Position numbers and translations under genes: made by a program. A stretch of 9,989 nt of DNA from an uncultured Aquimarina sp. (GTDB lineage: Bacteria; Bacteroidota; Bacteroidia; Flavobacteriales; Flavobacteriaceae), in the NCBI GenBank assembly GCA_937958735.1, contig CALGNG010000197.1, positions 1 through 9,989 of the forward strand, in the 5' to 3' direction. A model generated the notes under the pieces. That model ran no database searches and was not told the DNA's origin. It saw nothing but the letters and a program-made list of their open reading frames with translations. Positions 1 through 6,402 of this stretch are shown piece by piece. Every line of letters begins with the position of its first letter. Position 1 is the first letter of the stretch.

Positions 1-259
1 TACAATTTATTACCAAATACCATTTTACTAAATCTTAAAAATTTAATAAGAGTAAAAACAAAACATCATATTAATATAACTACCTCTATAAAGTCTTCAT
101 TCCTTAACGTTTCGTCACCTTTATAGATCACTTCAAAAGCAGTTATACATTAATAATTTACTATAAATTTAAATATTAGAATTATTCAAAACAGCTCTTC
201 ATTTAAGATTCACATTTGGTGTCTTTAGATCGTAGACTATTTTTTAAATCAAAGGAACT
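1..259. other. Non-coding left flank, A+T-rich
   Basis: I find no convincing coding region on either strand here. Visible structure is limited to a perfect 9-bp inverted repeat, TCTATAAAG at 85-93 and CTTTATAGA at 119-127, separated by 25 bases, and a possible promoter close to the downstream gene. No T-tract follows the inverted repeat, so it is not a typical terminator. Any gene to the left lies outside the window. Confidence 0.6.
215..245 (+). promoter_or_regulatory. Possible Bacteroidota promoter for rlmF
   Basis: TTTG at 215-218 matches the -33 element of Bacteroidota primary sigma promoters. It is followed after 19 bases by TATTTTTT at 238-245, which fits the -7 consensus TAnnTTTG except for the last base. 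Initiation would fall around 249-253, just before the ATG at 260. AAAGGA at 251-256 could act as a weak ribosome binding site. The spacing is right, but such AT-rich matches arise by chance. Confidence 0.35.
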
Positions 260-1180
260 ATGACTAAGAAAAAGCCAGTAATCAAAACCAAAGCAACATT
301 ACACCCCAGAAACAAACATAACGAGCGTTATAATTTTGAGGTATTAACTAACACACTTCCCGAATTAAAAGAATTTGTTAGACCCAATATCTACGAAGAT
401 CTATCTGTAGATTTTTCTAACCCAAAAGCAGTTGTTGCGCTAAACAAAGCTTTACTTAAACAATACTACAACATTAGCTCTTGGGACATACCAAAAGGTT
501 ATTTATGTTCTCCCATTCCTGGAAGAGCCGATTACATACATTACTTAGCCGATTTACTGGCCGAAGACAACAAAGGAGAGGTTCCTAAAGGAGCTGCTAT
601 AAAACTATTAGATATTGGTGTTGGTGCTAATTGCGTATATCCTATTATTGGAAATGCTGAATATGGCTGGTCATTTATTGGTTCCGATATTTCTGAAATT
701 TCTTTGAGTTCTGCCCAAGCAATTAAAGACAATAATCCACAATTAATGGAGTCTTTAGACTTACGTTTACAAGGCAATCCAAAATCTATATTTAGAGATA
801 TTCTTAACGAAGATGAAAAAATTACCGCTACGGTTTGCAACCCACCTTTTCACAGTTCGGAAGAAGCCGCACAAAGTAGTAATTTTAGAAAAGTAAAAAA
901 TCTAACGGGATTTACTAACAATAACCCCGAACTTAACTTTGGAGGTCAACACAACGAACTTTGGTGCGAAGGCGGCGAACTAAAGTTTATAAACAACATT
1001 ATTTTCCAAAGCAGGCACTACAAAGAGAACTGTACTTGGTTTACCTCTTTAGTTTCTAACAAAGACAATATACGACCATTAAAAAAATCCTTTAAAGAAG
1101 CAGAGGTTACTAAGTTTAAAGTAATCCCTATGGGTCAAGGAAATAAGGTAAGTAGAATTATTGCTTGGAGTTTTCAATAA
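260..1180 (+). CDS. rlmF: 23S rRNA (adenine(1618)-N(6))-methyltransferase RlmF
   Basis: This enzyme transfers a methyl group from S-adenosylmethionine to N6 of A1618 in 23S rRNA, acting on the ribosome in the cytoplasm. The 306-residue product is close to the 308 residues of E. coli RlmF (YbiN). The N-terminus has the family signature LHPRNKHNERYNF (residues 14-26), followed by DFSNPKAV and PIPGRADYIHYLADLL (85-100). The SAM-binding loop is LLDIGVGANCVYPIIG (116-131), with the acidic SDIS at 142-145. The N6-adenine methyltransferase catalytic motif NPPF lies at 194-197, followed by HSS as in the family. No membrane segment or signal peptide is seen. The gene stands alone: a 116-base gap containing another promoter separates it from the next gene. 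Family assignment is secure; the exact target base is inferred from the E. coli enzyme. Confidence 0.95.
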   Translation: MTKKKPVIKTKATLHPRNKHNERYNFEVLTNTLPELKEFVRPNIYEDLSVDFSNPKAVVALNKALLKQYYNISSWDIPKGYLCSPIPGRADYIHYLADLLAEDNKGEVPKGAAIKLLDIGVGANCVYPIIGNAEYGWSFIGSDISEISLSSAQAIKDNNPQLMESLDLRLQGNPKSIFRDILNEDEKITATVCNPPFHSSEEAAQSSNFRKVKNLTGFTNNNPELNFGGQHNELWCEGGELKFINNIIFQSRHYKENCTWFTSLVSNKDNIRPLKKSFKEAEVTKFKVIPMGQGNKVSRIIAWSFQ

Positions 1181-1200
1181 GCCTAATTCTAAATTCCAGT

Positions 1201-1240
1201 CAGAGTATTCTTTAATCTTAAAATTAAAAAACAGAGTGTT
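1201..1240. repeat. Imperfect direct repeat upstream of the M23 operon
   Basis: CAGAGTATT at 1201-1209 recurs as CAGAGTGTT at 1232-1240. Eight of nine bases are identical and the copies are 31 bases apart, about three helical turns. The downstream copy ends 36 bases before the -7 box at 1277. The position and phasing would suit an activator or repressor site, but the repeat is short and could be chance. Nothing else stands out in the 1181-1296 gap. Confidence 0.3.
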
Positions 1241-1276
1241 TCAATTCAAATACTAAGCTGAAAATACAAAAACGCT

Positions 1277-1284
1277 TATATTTG
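1277..1284 (+). promoter_or_regulatory. Bacteroidota -7 box for the M23-GH3 operon
   Basis: TATATTTG is an exact match to the -7 consensus TAnnTTTG of Bacteroidota housekeeping promoters. Initiation would be expected a few bases downstream, around 1288-1292, leaving a 5' leader of only about 5-9 bases before the ATG at 1297. I see no clear TTG/TTTG -33 element at the usual 19-23 base spacing. The box is flanked by the short inverted repeat AACGC (1271-1275) and GCGTT (1284-1288), which might be an operator half-site pair or coincidence. Confidence 0.6.
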
Positions 1285-1296
1285 CGTTACGCAGAC

Positions 1297-2169
1297 ATGG
1301 AAAATAAGACAACCGCTAAAAGGACTTTTGTAGAAAAATTAGTAAGCAAATACCGCTTAGTAATTTTAAATGAAAATACATTTGAAGAACAAGTTTCTTT
1401 TAAACTTACGCGCCTTAATGTTTTTGTCTTACTTTCTGTGTGCTCGTTAATATTAATAGTAATCACTATTTTTTTAATAGCATTTACTCCTTTAAAAGAG
1501 TACATCCCTGGTTATTCTTCGACTAGGCTTACTTCACAAGCTAACGATTTGATATACAAAACAGATTCTTTATATGTGGAAATTGCCGGGAAAGAACAAT
1601 TTTACGAATCCATAAAAAAAGTTCTAAAAGGAGATATTAAAGCCCAAACATTTAATATAGACTCTGTAAAATCGTCCATTGCTTTAGATCTTAAAAAAGC
1701 CAAACTAGATGCCTCTAAACAAGAACTAGAATTACGTAAAGAGGTAGCTAAAATAGAAAAATATAGCGTCCAAAACGAAACCGACTTCCAATCGGACTAC
1801 TTATTTTTCCCTCCTGTAAAGGGGTCTATTACTAGCACTTTCGATTTTAAAGAAAAACACTATGCAGTAGATATTGCTGTATCTAAAAATACACCTGTTA
1901 AAGCTGTTTCCCCTGGTATTGTAATTTACTCGGAATGGGCTCCAAAAACGGGATATGTACTAATATTAAAACACAAATCTGGACTAACCTCTGTATACAA
2001 ACACAATTCTATACTAGTTAAATCTCAAGGAGATTACGTAACTTCTGGACAAGTAATTGCTTTTGCTGGTTCTTCTGGAGAGCTAAGTACTGGACCACAT
2101 TTACATTTTGAACTATGGGATAATGGCAAAGCCTTAAATCCAACTAAGTTTATTGATTTTGAAAAATAA
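1297..2169 (+). CDS. Membrane-anchored M23 family metallopeptidase
   Basis: Probable zinc-dependent peptidoglycan endopeptidase (LytM/M23 family), anchored in the inner membrane with its catalytic domain in the periplasm. The 290-residue protein has a charged cytoplasmic N-terminus, one transmembrane helix at about 40-63, a periplasmic linker with a likely coiled coil at about 127-157, and a C-terminal M23 domain from about 170. The zinc and catalytic residues are all present: H188 and D192 in HYAVD, H236 in VYKHNS, and H268/H270 in GPHLHFELW. It is therefore predicted to be an active enzyme, not a degenerate EnvC/NlpD-type activator. I chose ATG 1297. An in-frame TTG at 1282 would add five residues, but it lies inside the -7 box and so is unlikely to be in the transcript. 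It is the first gene of a three-gene operon, with 3 bases to the GH3 gene. Confidence 0.9.
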   Translation: MENKTTAKRTFVEKLVSKYRLVILNENTFEEQVSFKLTRLNVFVLLSVCSLILIVITIFLIAFTPLKEYIPGYSSTRLTSQANDLIYKTDSLYVEIAGKEQFYESIKKVLKGDIKAQTFNIDSVKSSIALDLKKAKLDASKQELELRKEVAKIEKYSVQNETDFQSDYLFFPPVKGSITSTFDFKEKHYAVDIAVSKNTPVKAVSPGIVIYSEWAPKTGYVLILKHKSGLTSVYKHNSILVKSQGDYVTSGQVIAFAGSSGELSTGPHLHFELWDNGKALNPTKFIDFEK

Positions 2170-2172
2170 TTT

Positions 2173-3666
2173 ATGTCATTAAAAACTATAGGAGCCAAGT
2201 TATTCGCTAAAAAAGTGCGTTGGGACATAGATAAATGGTCGTCGAACCCTGTAAAAACACAAGAAAAGGTATTCAAAAACCTGATCTTAAAAGCGAAAAA
2301 TACTGCTTTTGGAAAAGATCATAATTTTGAAAAAATTAACTCTCACGAAGATTTTGTTTCCCAAGTACCCATTAGAGATTATGAAGGCCTTAAAGACTAT
2401 GTAAACCGTGTTGTGGAAGGAGAAGCAGATGTCTTATGGACAGGGAAACCATTGTATTTTGCTAAAACATCTGGCACTACTAGTGGAGCTAAATACATCC
2501 CTTTAACAAAAGAATCCATGCCTACGCATATAAATGGAGCTAGAAATGCTTTGTTAACTTATATTGCCGAAACAGGAAAAGTAGACTTTGTAGATAATAA
2601 AATGATTTTTCTACAAGGAAGCCCAAAGCTTACCCCAAAAAACGGAGTTAACCTAGGACGACTTTCTGGAATTGTGGCCCATTATGTACCTAAATATCTT
2701 CAGAAAAACAAAATGCCAAGTTGGGAAACCAATTGTATCGAGGATTGGGAGCAAAAAGTAGACACTATTATAAAAGAAACCCTACCAGAAAAAATGGGTA
2801 TTATTAGTGGTATACCTCCTTGGGTACAAATGTATTTTGAACGTATTGTTACCTTAACAGGAAAACCTATCAAAGAGGTCTTCCCTCACTTTAATCTTTT
2901 TGTTTATGGGGGCGTTAATTACGAGCCTTATAGACCTATTTTCGAAAAACTAATTGGAAAATCGGTTCCGAGTATAGAACTTTACCCTGCTTCCGAAGGC
3001 TTTTTTGCTTTTCAAGATTCTCAAAAAGAAAAAGGAATGCTACTCCAATTAAATTCTGGAATATTTTATGAATTTATAGAGGCCAATGACTTCTTTAAAA
3101 CAAACCCTAAGCGCATTACTATAGGCTCTGTTAAAACAGGAATAAATTATGTAATGATTGTATCCACTAATGCCGGTTTATGGGGCTACAACATTGGAGA
3201 CACCATACAGTTTACCTCTACCTCTCCTTACAGAATAATTGTATCTGGTAGAATAAAACACTTTATTTCTGCGTTTGGAGAGCATGTAATTGCCAAAGAA
3301 GTAGAAGAGGCCATGCAACAGACTTCTGAAATTACAGGAGATTTAATTCACGAATTCACTGTTGCACCACAAGTAAACCCTATAAAAGGATTGCCTTACC
3401 ACGAATGGTTTATAGAATTTAAAGAAACCCCTAGAGACCTAAATAAATTAAAGTCTCTTTTAGACGAAAAACTACGATTGCAAAACAGCTATTATGATGA
3501 TCTAATAAGTGGATCTATCTTAAAACCATTAAAAGTAACAGTCGTTCCCAAGGATGGTTTCACTAATTATATGAAATCTATAGGAAAACTAGGAGGACAA
3601 AACAAACTTCCTAGATTAGCTAACGACAGAAAAATCGCTAATGCATTACCTATTGAAACCACATAA
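2173..3666 (+). CDS. GH3 auxin-responsive promoter family protein (acyl-adenylating)
   Basis: Bacterial member of the GH3 family, part of the adenylate-forming (ANL) superfamily. Plant GH3 enzymes adenylate a carboxylic acid such as auxin or jasmonate and then conjugate it to an amino acid. The bacterial substrate is not known to me. The 497-residue protein has the ATP-binding loop KTSGTTSGAKYIPLT (98-112), YPASEGFFAF (271-280, equivalent to the ANL YxxTE-type motif), YNIGDTIQF (339-347) with the ATP-ribose-binding Asp, and RIIVSGRIKHFISAFGEHV (354-372) at the hinge to the C-terminal domain. The C-terminal GGQNKLPRLANDR (474-486) is also typical of GH3 proteins. No signal peptide or membrane segment is seen, so it is cytoplasmic. 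It starts 3 bases after the M23 stop codon, and its own stop directly abuts the next start. All key motifs look intact. The family call is strong; the reaction is inferred. Confidence 0.92.
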   Translation: MSLKTIGAKLFAKKVRWDIDKWSSNPVKTQEKVFKNLILKAKNTAFGKDHNFEKINSHEDFVSQVPIRDYEGLKDYVNRVVEGEADVLWTGKPLYFAKTSGTTSGAKYIPLTKESMPTHINGARNALLTYIAETGKVDFVDNKMIFLQGSPKLTPKNGVNLGRLSGIVAHYVPKYLQKNKMPSWETNCIEDWEQKVDTIIKETLPEKMGIISGIPPWVQMYFERIVTLTGKPIKEVFPHFNLFVYGGVNYEPYRPIFEKLIGKSVPSIELYPASEGFFAFQDSQKEKGMLLQLNSGIFYEFIEANDFFKTNPKRITIGSVKTGINYVMIVSTNAGLWGYNIGDTIQFTSTSPYRIIVSGRIKHFISAFGEHVIAKEVEEAMQQTSEITGDLIHEFTVAPQVNPIKGLPYHEWFIEFKETPRDLNKLKSLLDEKLRLQNSYYDDLISGSILKPLKVTVVPKDGFTNYMKSIGKLGGQNKLPRLANDRKIANALPIETT

Positions 3667-5343
3667 ATGGAACAATTTTTAAAAACAAAACAAACTAGAT
3701 CCCAAGAAAGCACTAATGCCATAGAGCGTTTATACATAGGCATGCGCCATCTATTTAACAGAGGCTTTTACAACCCTATGGGGGTTTCTGGCGAAATTAT
3801 ACGAGAAGCTTTATTAGTACTAAGTCCAGAAATCTACGGTTCTATTAACGACGATAAAGTAGAACTAAATGGATTAATCTACGTTTTAGAACGCTTGCCC
3901 GAGGGTATAGAAGAATGCCGTTTTGTAAGTCTAACTAGCGAAGAAGGCTATAAAGATGCCGATTTCGAAATTATAATTCCACAAAAAAGAAGACGCAATT
4001 GTTACCGAGTAGATGTGGATCAAATGAATATTGAAATTACCCGTGGACGATCGGAGATTTATGATATTTTAACACACCTAACTTTTATGTATATGGAATC
4101 TGAAAAAATCAGAAAACGTATCCAAACAGAAGAAGATCGTAGCCTAAAGCGTGATTGGGAAAAACTTATTCAATTTGTTGAGAAAGAAGATTTAAGTAGT
4201 AAGGACCGCGATGTTGCCAAAACACATCTAGCCTATATTTTAGGCCGAAGCTTCCAAGAAATTGTAGAGGCTTATCCTAAATTTGCAACTTCTAAAAACC
4301 CAGACCGATTACTACATGTAGTATACTGGCTTGGTAAAATAGCTTTTAAAGATAAGAGCGAAGGAAAAAAAAGAGAAATTAGTTTTAGTCCTACATTAAG
4401 GGAACGCATAGGCCACCACATACACAGTGCTGTATGGGCCAACCATATAAAACAACGTTTTAGCGAACTAAATATTTTTGAAAGACCCCTACACATTATT
4501 AGCTCTAACATGCATAGTGTAATGAATAGTCTTTATGCTAAAAAAGCTCTGGAAAAAGAGTTTCCAAAAAGCGCAGAAATGCCACTTTTTGAAAAACTGA
4601 GTAGTGACTCCTCTAAAGATATCCGAAAAAAAGTAAAAGCATTTGCTCTAAAAAACGGAATGTACGATTTGAAAGATCAAAGTAGCTCCCATATAGATGT
4701 GCAACTATTTGATACTTCTAAAATTGCTCACCTACCGACCTTTAACTCTCAAAATGCCCCCATATTATTGGTTATGGACTATGCTTTTGGGGAACAGGCC
4801 TACGAAGCAATGGACGAACTTTTAAAGCCTTTTAAAGTATCCCAAACCGAAAACCATTATATGAATGTAGATTCTATATCTATAATGGGAAAAGCAGGTA
4901 TTTTATGTGGTGCTAAAGGAGATATTATGATTCCTACCGCACATGTATTAGAAGGCACCTCTGGAAACTATCCGTTTGAAAATCAATTAAAAACTAGCGA
5001 TTTTGCAGATTGCAAAGGTCTACAAGCTTTCGATGGCAGTATGGTTACTGTTTTAGGAACCTCTTTACAAAACAAAGATTTACTAAGCTTTTTTCATAAT
5101 TCTACTTGGGATGTTATAGGATTAGAAATGGAAGGCGCTCATTATCAGAAAGCTATACAGGCCGCTACTAAAATAAGAAAAAGTATTCCAGAAAATATTA
5201 GTCTAAGATATGCTTATTATGCTTCAGACAATCCATTAGAAACTGGTAGCACACTAGCATCTGGAGGCCTTGGTACCACTGGAGTTAAGCCTACTTATGC
5301 TATAACTCAAAAAATAATTACTCAGATTTTAAAAAGTAATTAG
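3667..5343 (+). CDS. Conserved Bacteroidota protein with nucleoside-phosphorylase-like C-terminal region (possibly DUF6909)
   Basis: A 558-residue soluble protein that I believe matches a Bacteroidota family of unknown function (possibly DUF6909; recalled, not searched). The N-terminal half (about 1-300) is mostly charged and helical: NRGFYNPMGVSGEIIREALL (31-50), a basic KRRRN patch (107-111), a charged helix at about 143-175, then HHIHSAVWANHI (250-261). I recognise no catalytic motif there. The C-terminal region (about 365-558) resembles the NP-I fold of purine nucleoside phosphorylases and MTA/SAH nucleosidases: strand-helix PILLVMDYAFGEQAY (365-379), MGKAGILCGAKGDIMIPTA (407-425), GLEMEGAHYQKA (485-496), where E489 lines up with the ribose-binding Glu, and YYASDNP (517-523), where D521 lines up with the catalytic Asp. 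It begins on the base after the GH3 stop, so translational coupling is likely. The fold is my inference from motifs and needs a structural check. Confidence 0.75.
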   Translation: MEQFLKTKQTRSQESTNAIERLYIGMRHLFNRGFYNPMGVSGEIIREALLVLSPEIYGSINDDKVELNGLIYVLERLPEGIEECRFVSLTSEEGYKDADFEIIIPQKRRRNCYRVDVDQMNIEITRGRSEIYDILTHLTFMYMESEKIRKRIQTEEDRSLKRDWEKLIQFVEKEDLSSKDRDVAKTHLAYILGRSFQEIVEAYPKFATSKNPDRLLHVVYWLGKIAFKDKSEGKKREISFSPTLRERIGHHIHSAVWANHIKQRFSELNIFERPLHIISSNMHSVMNSLYAKKALEKEFPKSAEMPLFEKLSSDSSKDIRKKVKAFALKNGMYDLKDQSSSHIDVQLFDTSKIAHLPTFNSQNAPILLVMDYAFGEQAYEAMDELLKPFKVSQTENHYMNVDSISIMGKAGILCGAKGDIMIPTAHVLEGTSGNYPFENQLKTSDFADCKGLQAFDGSMVTVLGTSLQNKDLLSFFHNSTWDVIGLEMEGAHYQKAIQAATKIRKSIPENISLRYAYYASDNPLETGSTLASGGLGTTGVKPTYAITQKIITQILKSN

Positions 5344-5347
5344 TCTT

Positions 5348-5371
5348 TTACTTTCCTAAGTAACAGTTTTT
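5348..5371 (+). terminator. Weak hairpin-plus-T-tract terminator candidate
   Basis: TTACTT (5348-5353), loop TCCT and AAGTAA (5358-5363) form a perfect 6-bp stem, followed after three bases by five T residues (5367-5371). It lies 5 bases after the stop codon of the preceding gene and just before the next promoter-like box, where a terminator would be expected. The stem is short and AT-rich, so it may be inefficient. Confidence 0.35.
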
Positions 5372-5378
5372 CGTAAAT

Positions 5379-5386
5379 TTATTTTG
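5379..5386 (+). promoter_or_regulatory. -7-like box for the UXS/sugar-transferase pair
   Basis: TTATTTTG matches TAnnTTTG at all positions but the second. It ends 13 bases before the ATG at 5400, almost the same distance as the box in front of the M23 gene, and would give a very short leader. A convincing -33 TTTG is not visible; TTTC at 5352-5355 sits 23 bases upstream. The reset of gene spacing here supports a new transcription unit. Confidence 0.4.
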
Positions 5387-5399
5387 CAATAGCAACTTT

Positions 5400-6398
5400 A
5401 TGTCTCAAACCAACAAACACGTTTTAATTACTGGAGCAGCTGGCTTCTTAGGCTCCCACTTATGTGATCGATTTATAGCAGAAGGTTACGCTGTAATTGG
5501 CATGGATAATTTTATTACGGGAAGTTTCGACAACTTAAAACACTTAGAAAATCATCCTAATTTTTCTTTTATAGAGCACGATATTTGCGAACATATTAAT
5601 ATTGAAGGAGAACTGGATTATATTTTACATTTTGCATCTCCTGCAAGCCCCATAGATTATTTAAAAATACCAATACAAACACTAAAAGTAGGCTCTTTAG
5701 GAACGCATAATTGCCTAGGTTTAGCTTTAGCTAAAAAAGCAACTATGCTTATAGCTTCTACTAGCGAAGTTTACGGAGACCCTTTAGTACACCCACAAAC
5801 AGAAGATTATTATGGTAATGTAAATGCTGTTGGACCAAGGGGTGTGTACGACGAAGCTAAACGCTTCCAAGAAGCCATAACAATGGCTTACCACACCTTC
5901 CATAAAGTACCTGTAAGAATTGCACGTATATTTAATACTTATGGACCTAGGATGCGTTTAAATGATGGACGTGTAATCCCAGCTTTTATTGGTCAGGCAT
6001 TAAGAGGCGAAGATTTAACCGTATTTGGAGATGGATCACAAACAAGATCTTTTTGTTATATTAACGACCAAGTAGAAGGGATCTATAGATTACTACATTC
6101 TAACTACTCCCAACCCATAAATATTGGAAACCCTTCAGAGGTTTCTATAAGAGATTTTGCCGACGAAATTATAGAATTAACGGGTACGGATCAAAAAGTA
6201 GTTTACAAAGAACTCCCTGTTAACGACCCACTACAACGCAGACCAGATATTACTCTTGCAAAAAAAATCTTAAAATGGGAACCTAAAACAGATAGGGCTT
6301 ATGGTCTAGAACAAACCTTACAATACTTTAAATCCCTACCTAAAGAAAAATGGTATAAAGCCGAGCATAAAACATTTATTAATTATATAAAAAAATAA
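5400..6398 (+). CDS. UDP-glucuronate decarboxylase (UDP-xylose synthase), extended SDR family
   Basis: Predicted to convert UDP-glucuronate to UDP-xylose using tightly bound NAD+, supplying an activated pentose for surface glycans. The 332-residue cytoplasmic protein has the Rossmann loop GAAGFLG (12-18), MDNFITGS (35-42) and [12 protein letters not shown] (77-88), the last being characteristic of UXS-type enzymes. The active site includes STSEVYGDP (120-128) with T121 and E123, then the YDEAK tetrad motif with Y150 and K154. Later come [10 protein letters not shown] (176-185), [12 protein letters not shown] (210-221) and DPLQRRPDI (276-284), which carries the substrate-binding Arg. These residues separate it from general epimerases and dTDP-glucose dehydratases. 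The partner UDP-glucose dehydrogenase is not in the window. Four bases separate it from the sugar transferase, so the two are probably co-transcribed. Confidence 0.9.
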   Translation: MSQTNKHVLITGAAGFLGSHLCDRFIAEGYAVIGMDNFITGSFDNLKHLENHPNFSFIEHDICEHINIEGELDYILHFASPASPIDYLKIPIQTLKVGSLGTHNCLGLALAKKATMLIASTSEVYGDPLVHPQTEDYYGNVNAVGPRGVYDEAKRFQEAITMAYHTFHKVPVRIARIFNTYGPRMRLNDGRVIPAFIGQALRGEDLTVFGDGSQTRSFCYINDQVEGIYRLLHSNYSQPINIGNPSEVSIRDFADEIIELTGTDQKVVYKELPVNDPLQRRPDITLAKKILKWEPKTDRAYGLEQTLQYFKSLPKEKWYKAEHKTFINYIKK

Positions 6399-6402
6399 AT
6401 AG

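Noticed and set aside
541..840. Minus-strand open frame of 99 codons inside rlmF
   Set aside because: It is antisense to the conserved SAM-binding and catalytic region of RlmF and has no family resemblance.
1211..1228. Possible terminator after rlmF (TTTAAT and ATTAAA around a 6-base loop)
   Set aside because: The stem is only six A/T pairs with no T-tract after it, which is expected by chance in such AT-rich DNA.
1282..1296. Upstream TTG start for the M23 peptidase, adding five residues
   Set aside because: The TTG lies within the -7 promoter box, so it should not be part of the transcript. ATG 1297 keeps all domains.
5400..6398. dTDP-glucose 4,6-dehydratase or UDP-glucose 4-epimerase as the function of the SDR gene
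   Set aside because: The [12 protein letters not shown] and TSEVYGDP motifs and the DPLQRRPDI segment are those of UDP-glucuronate decarboxylases.
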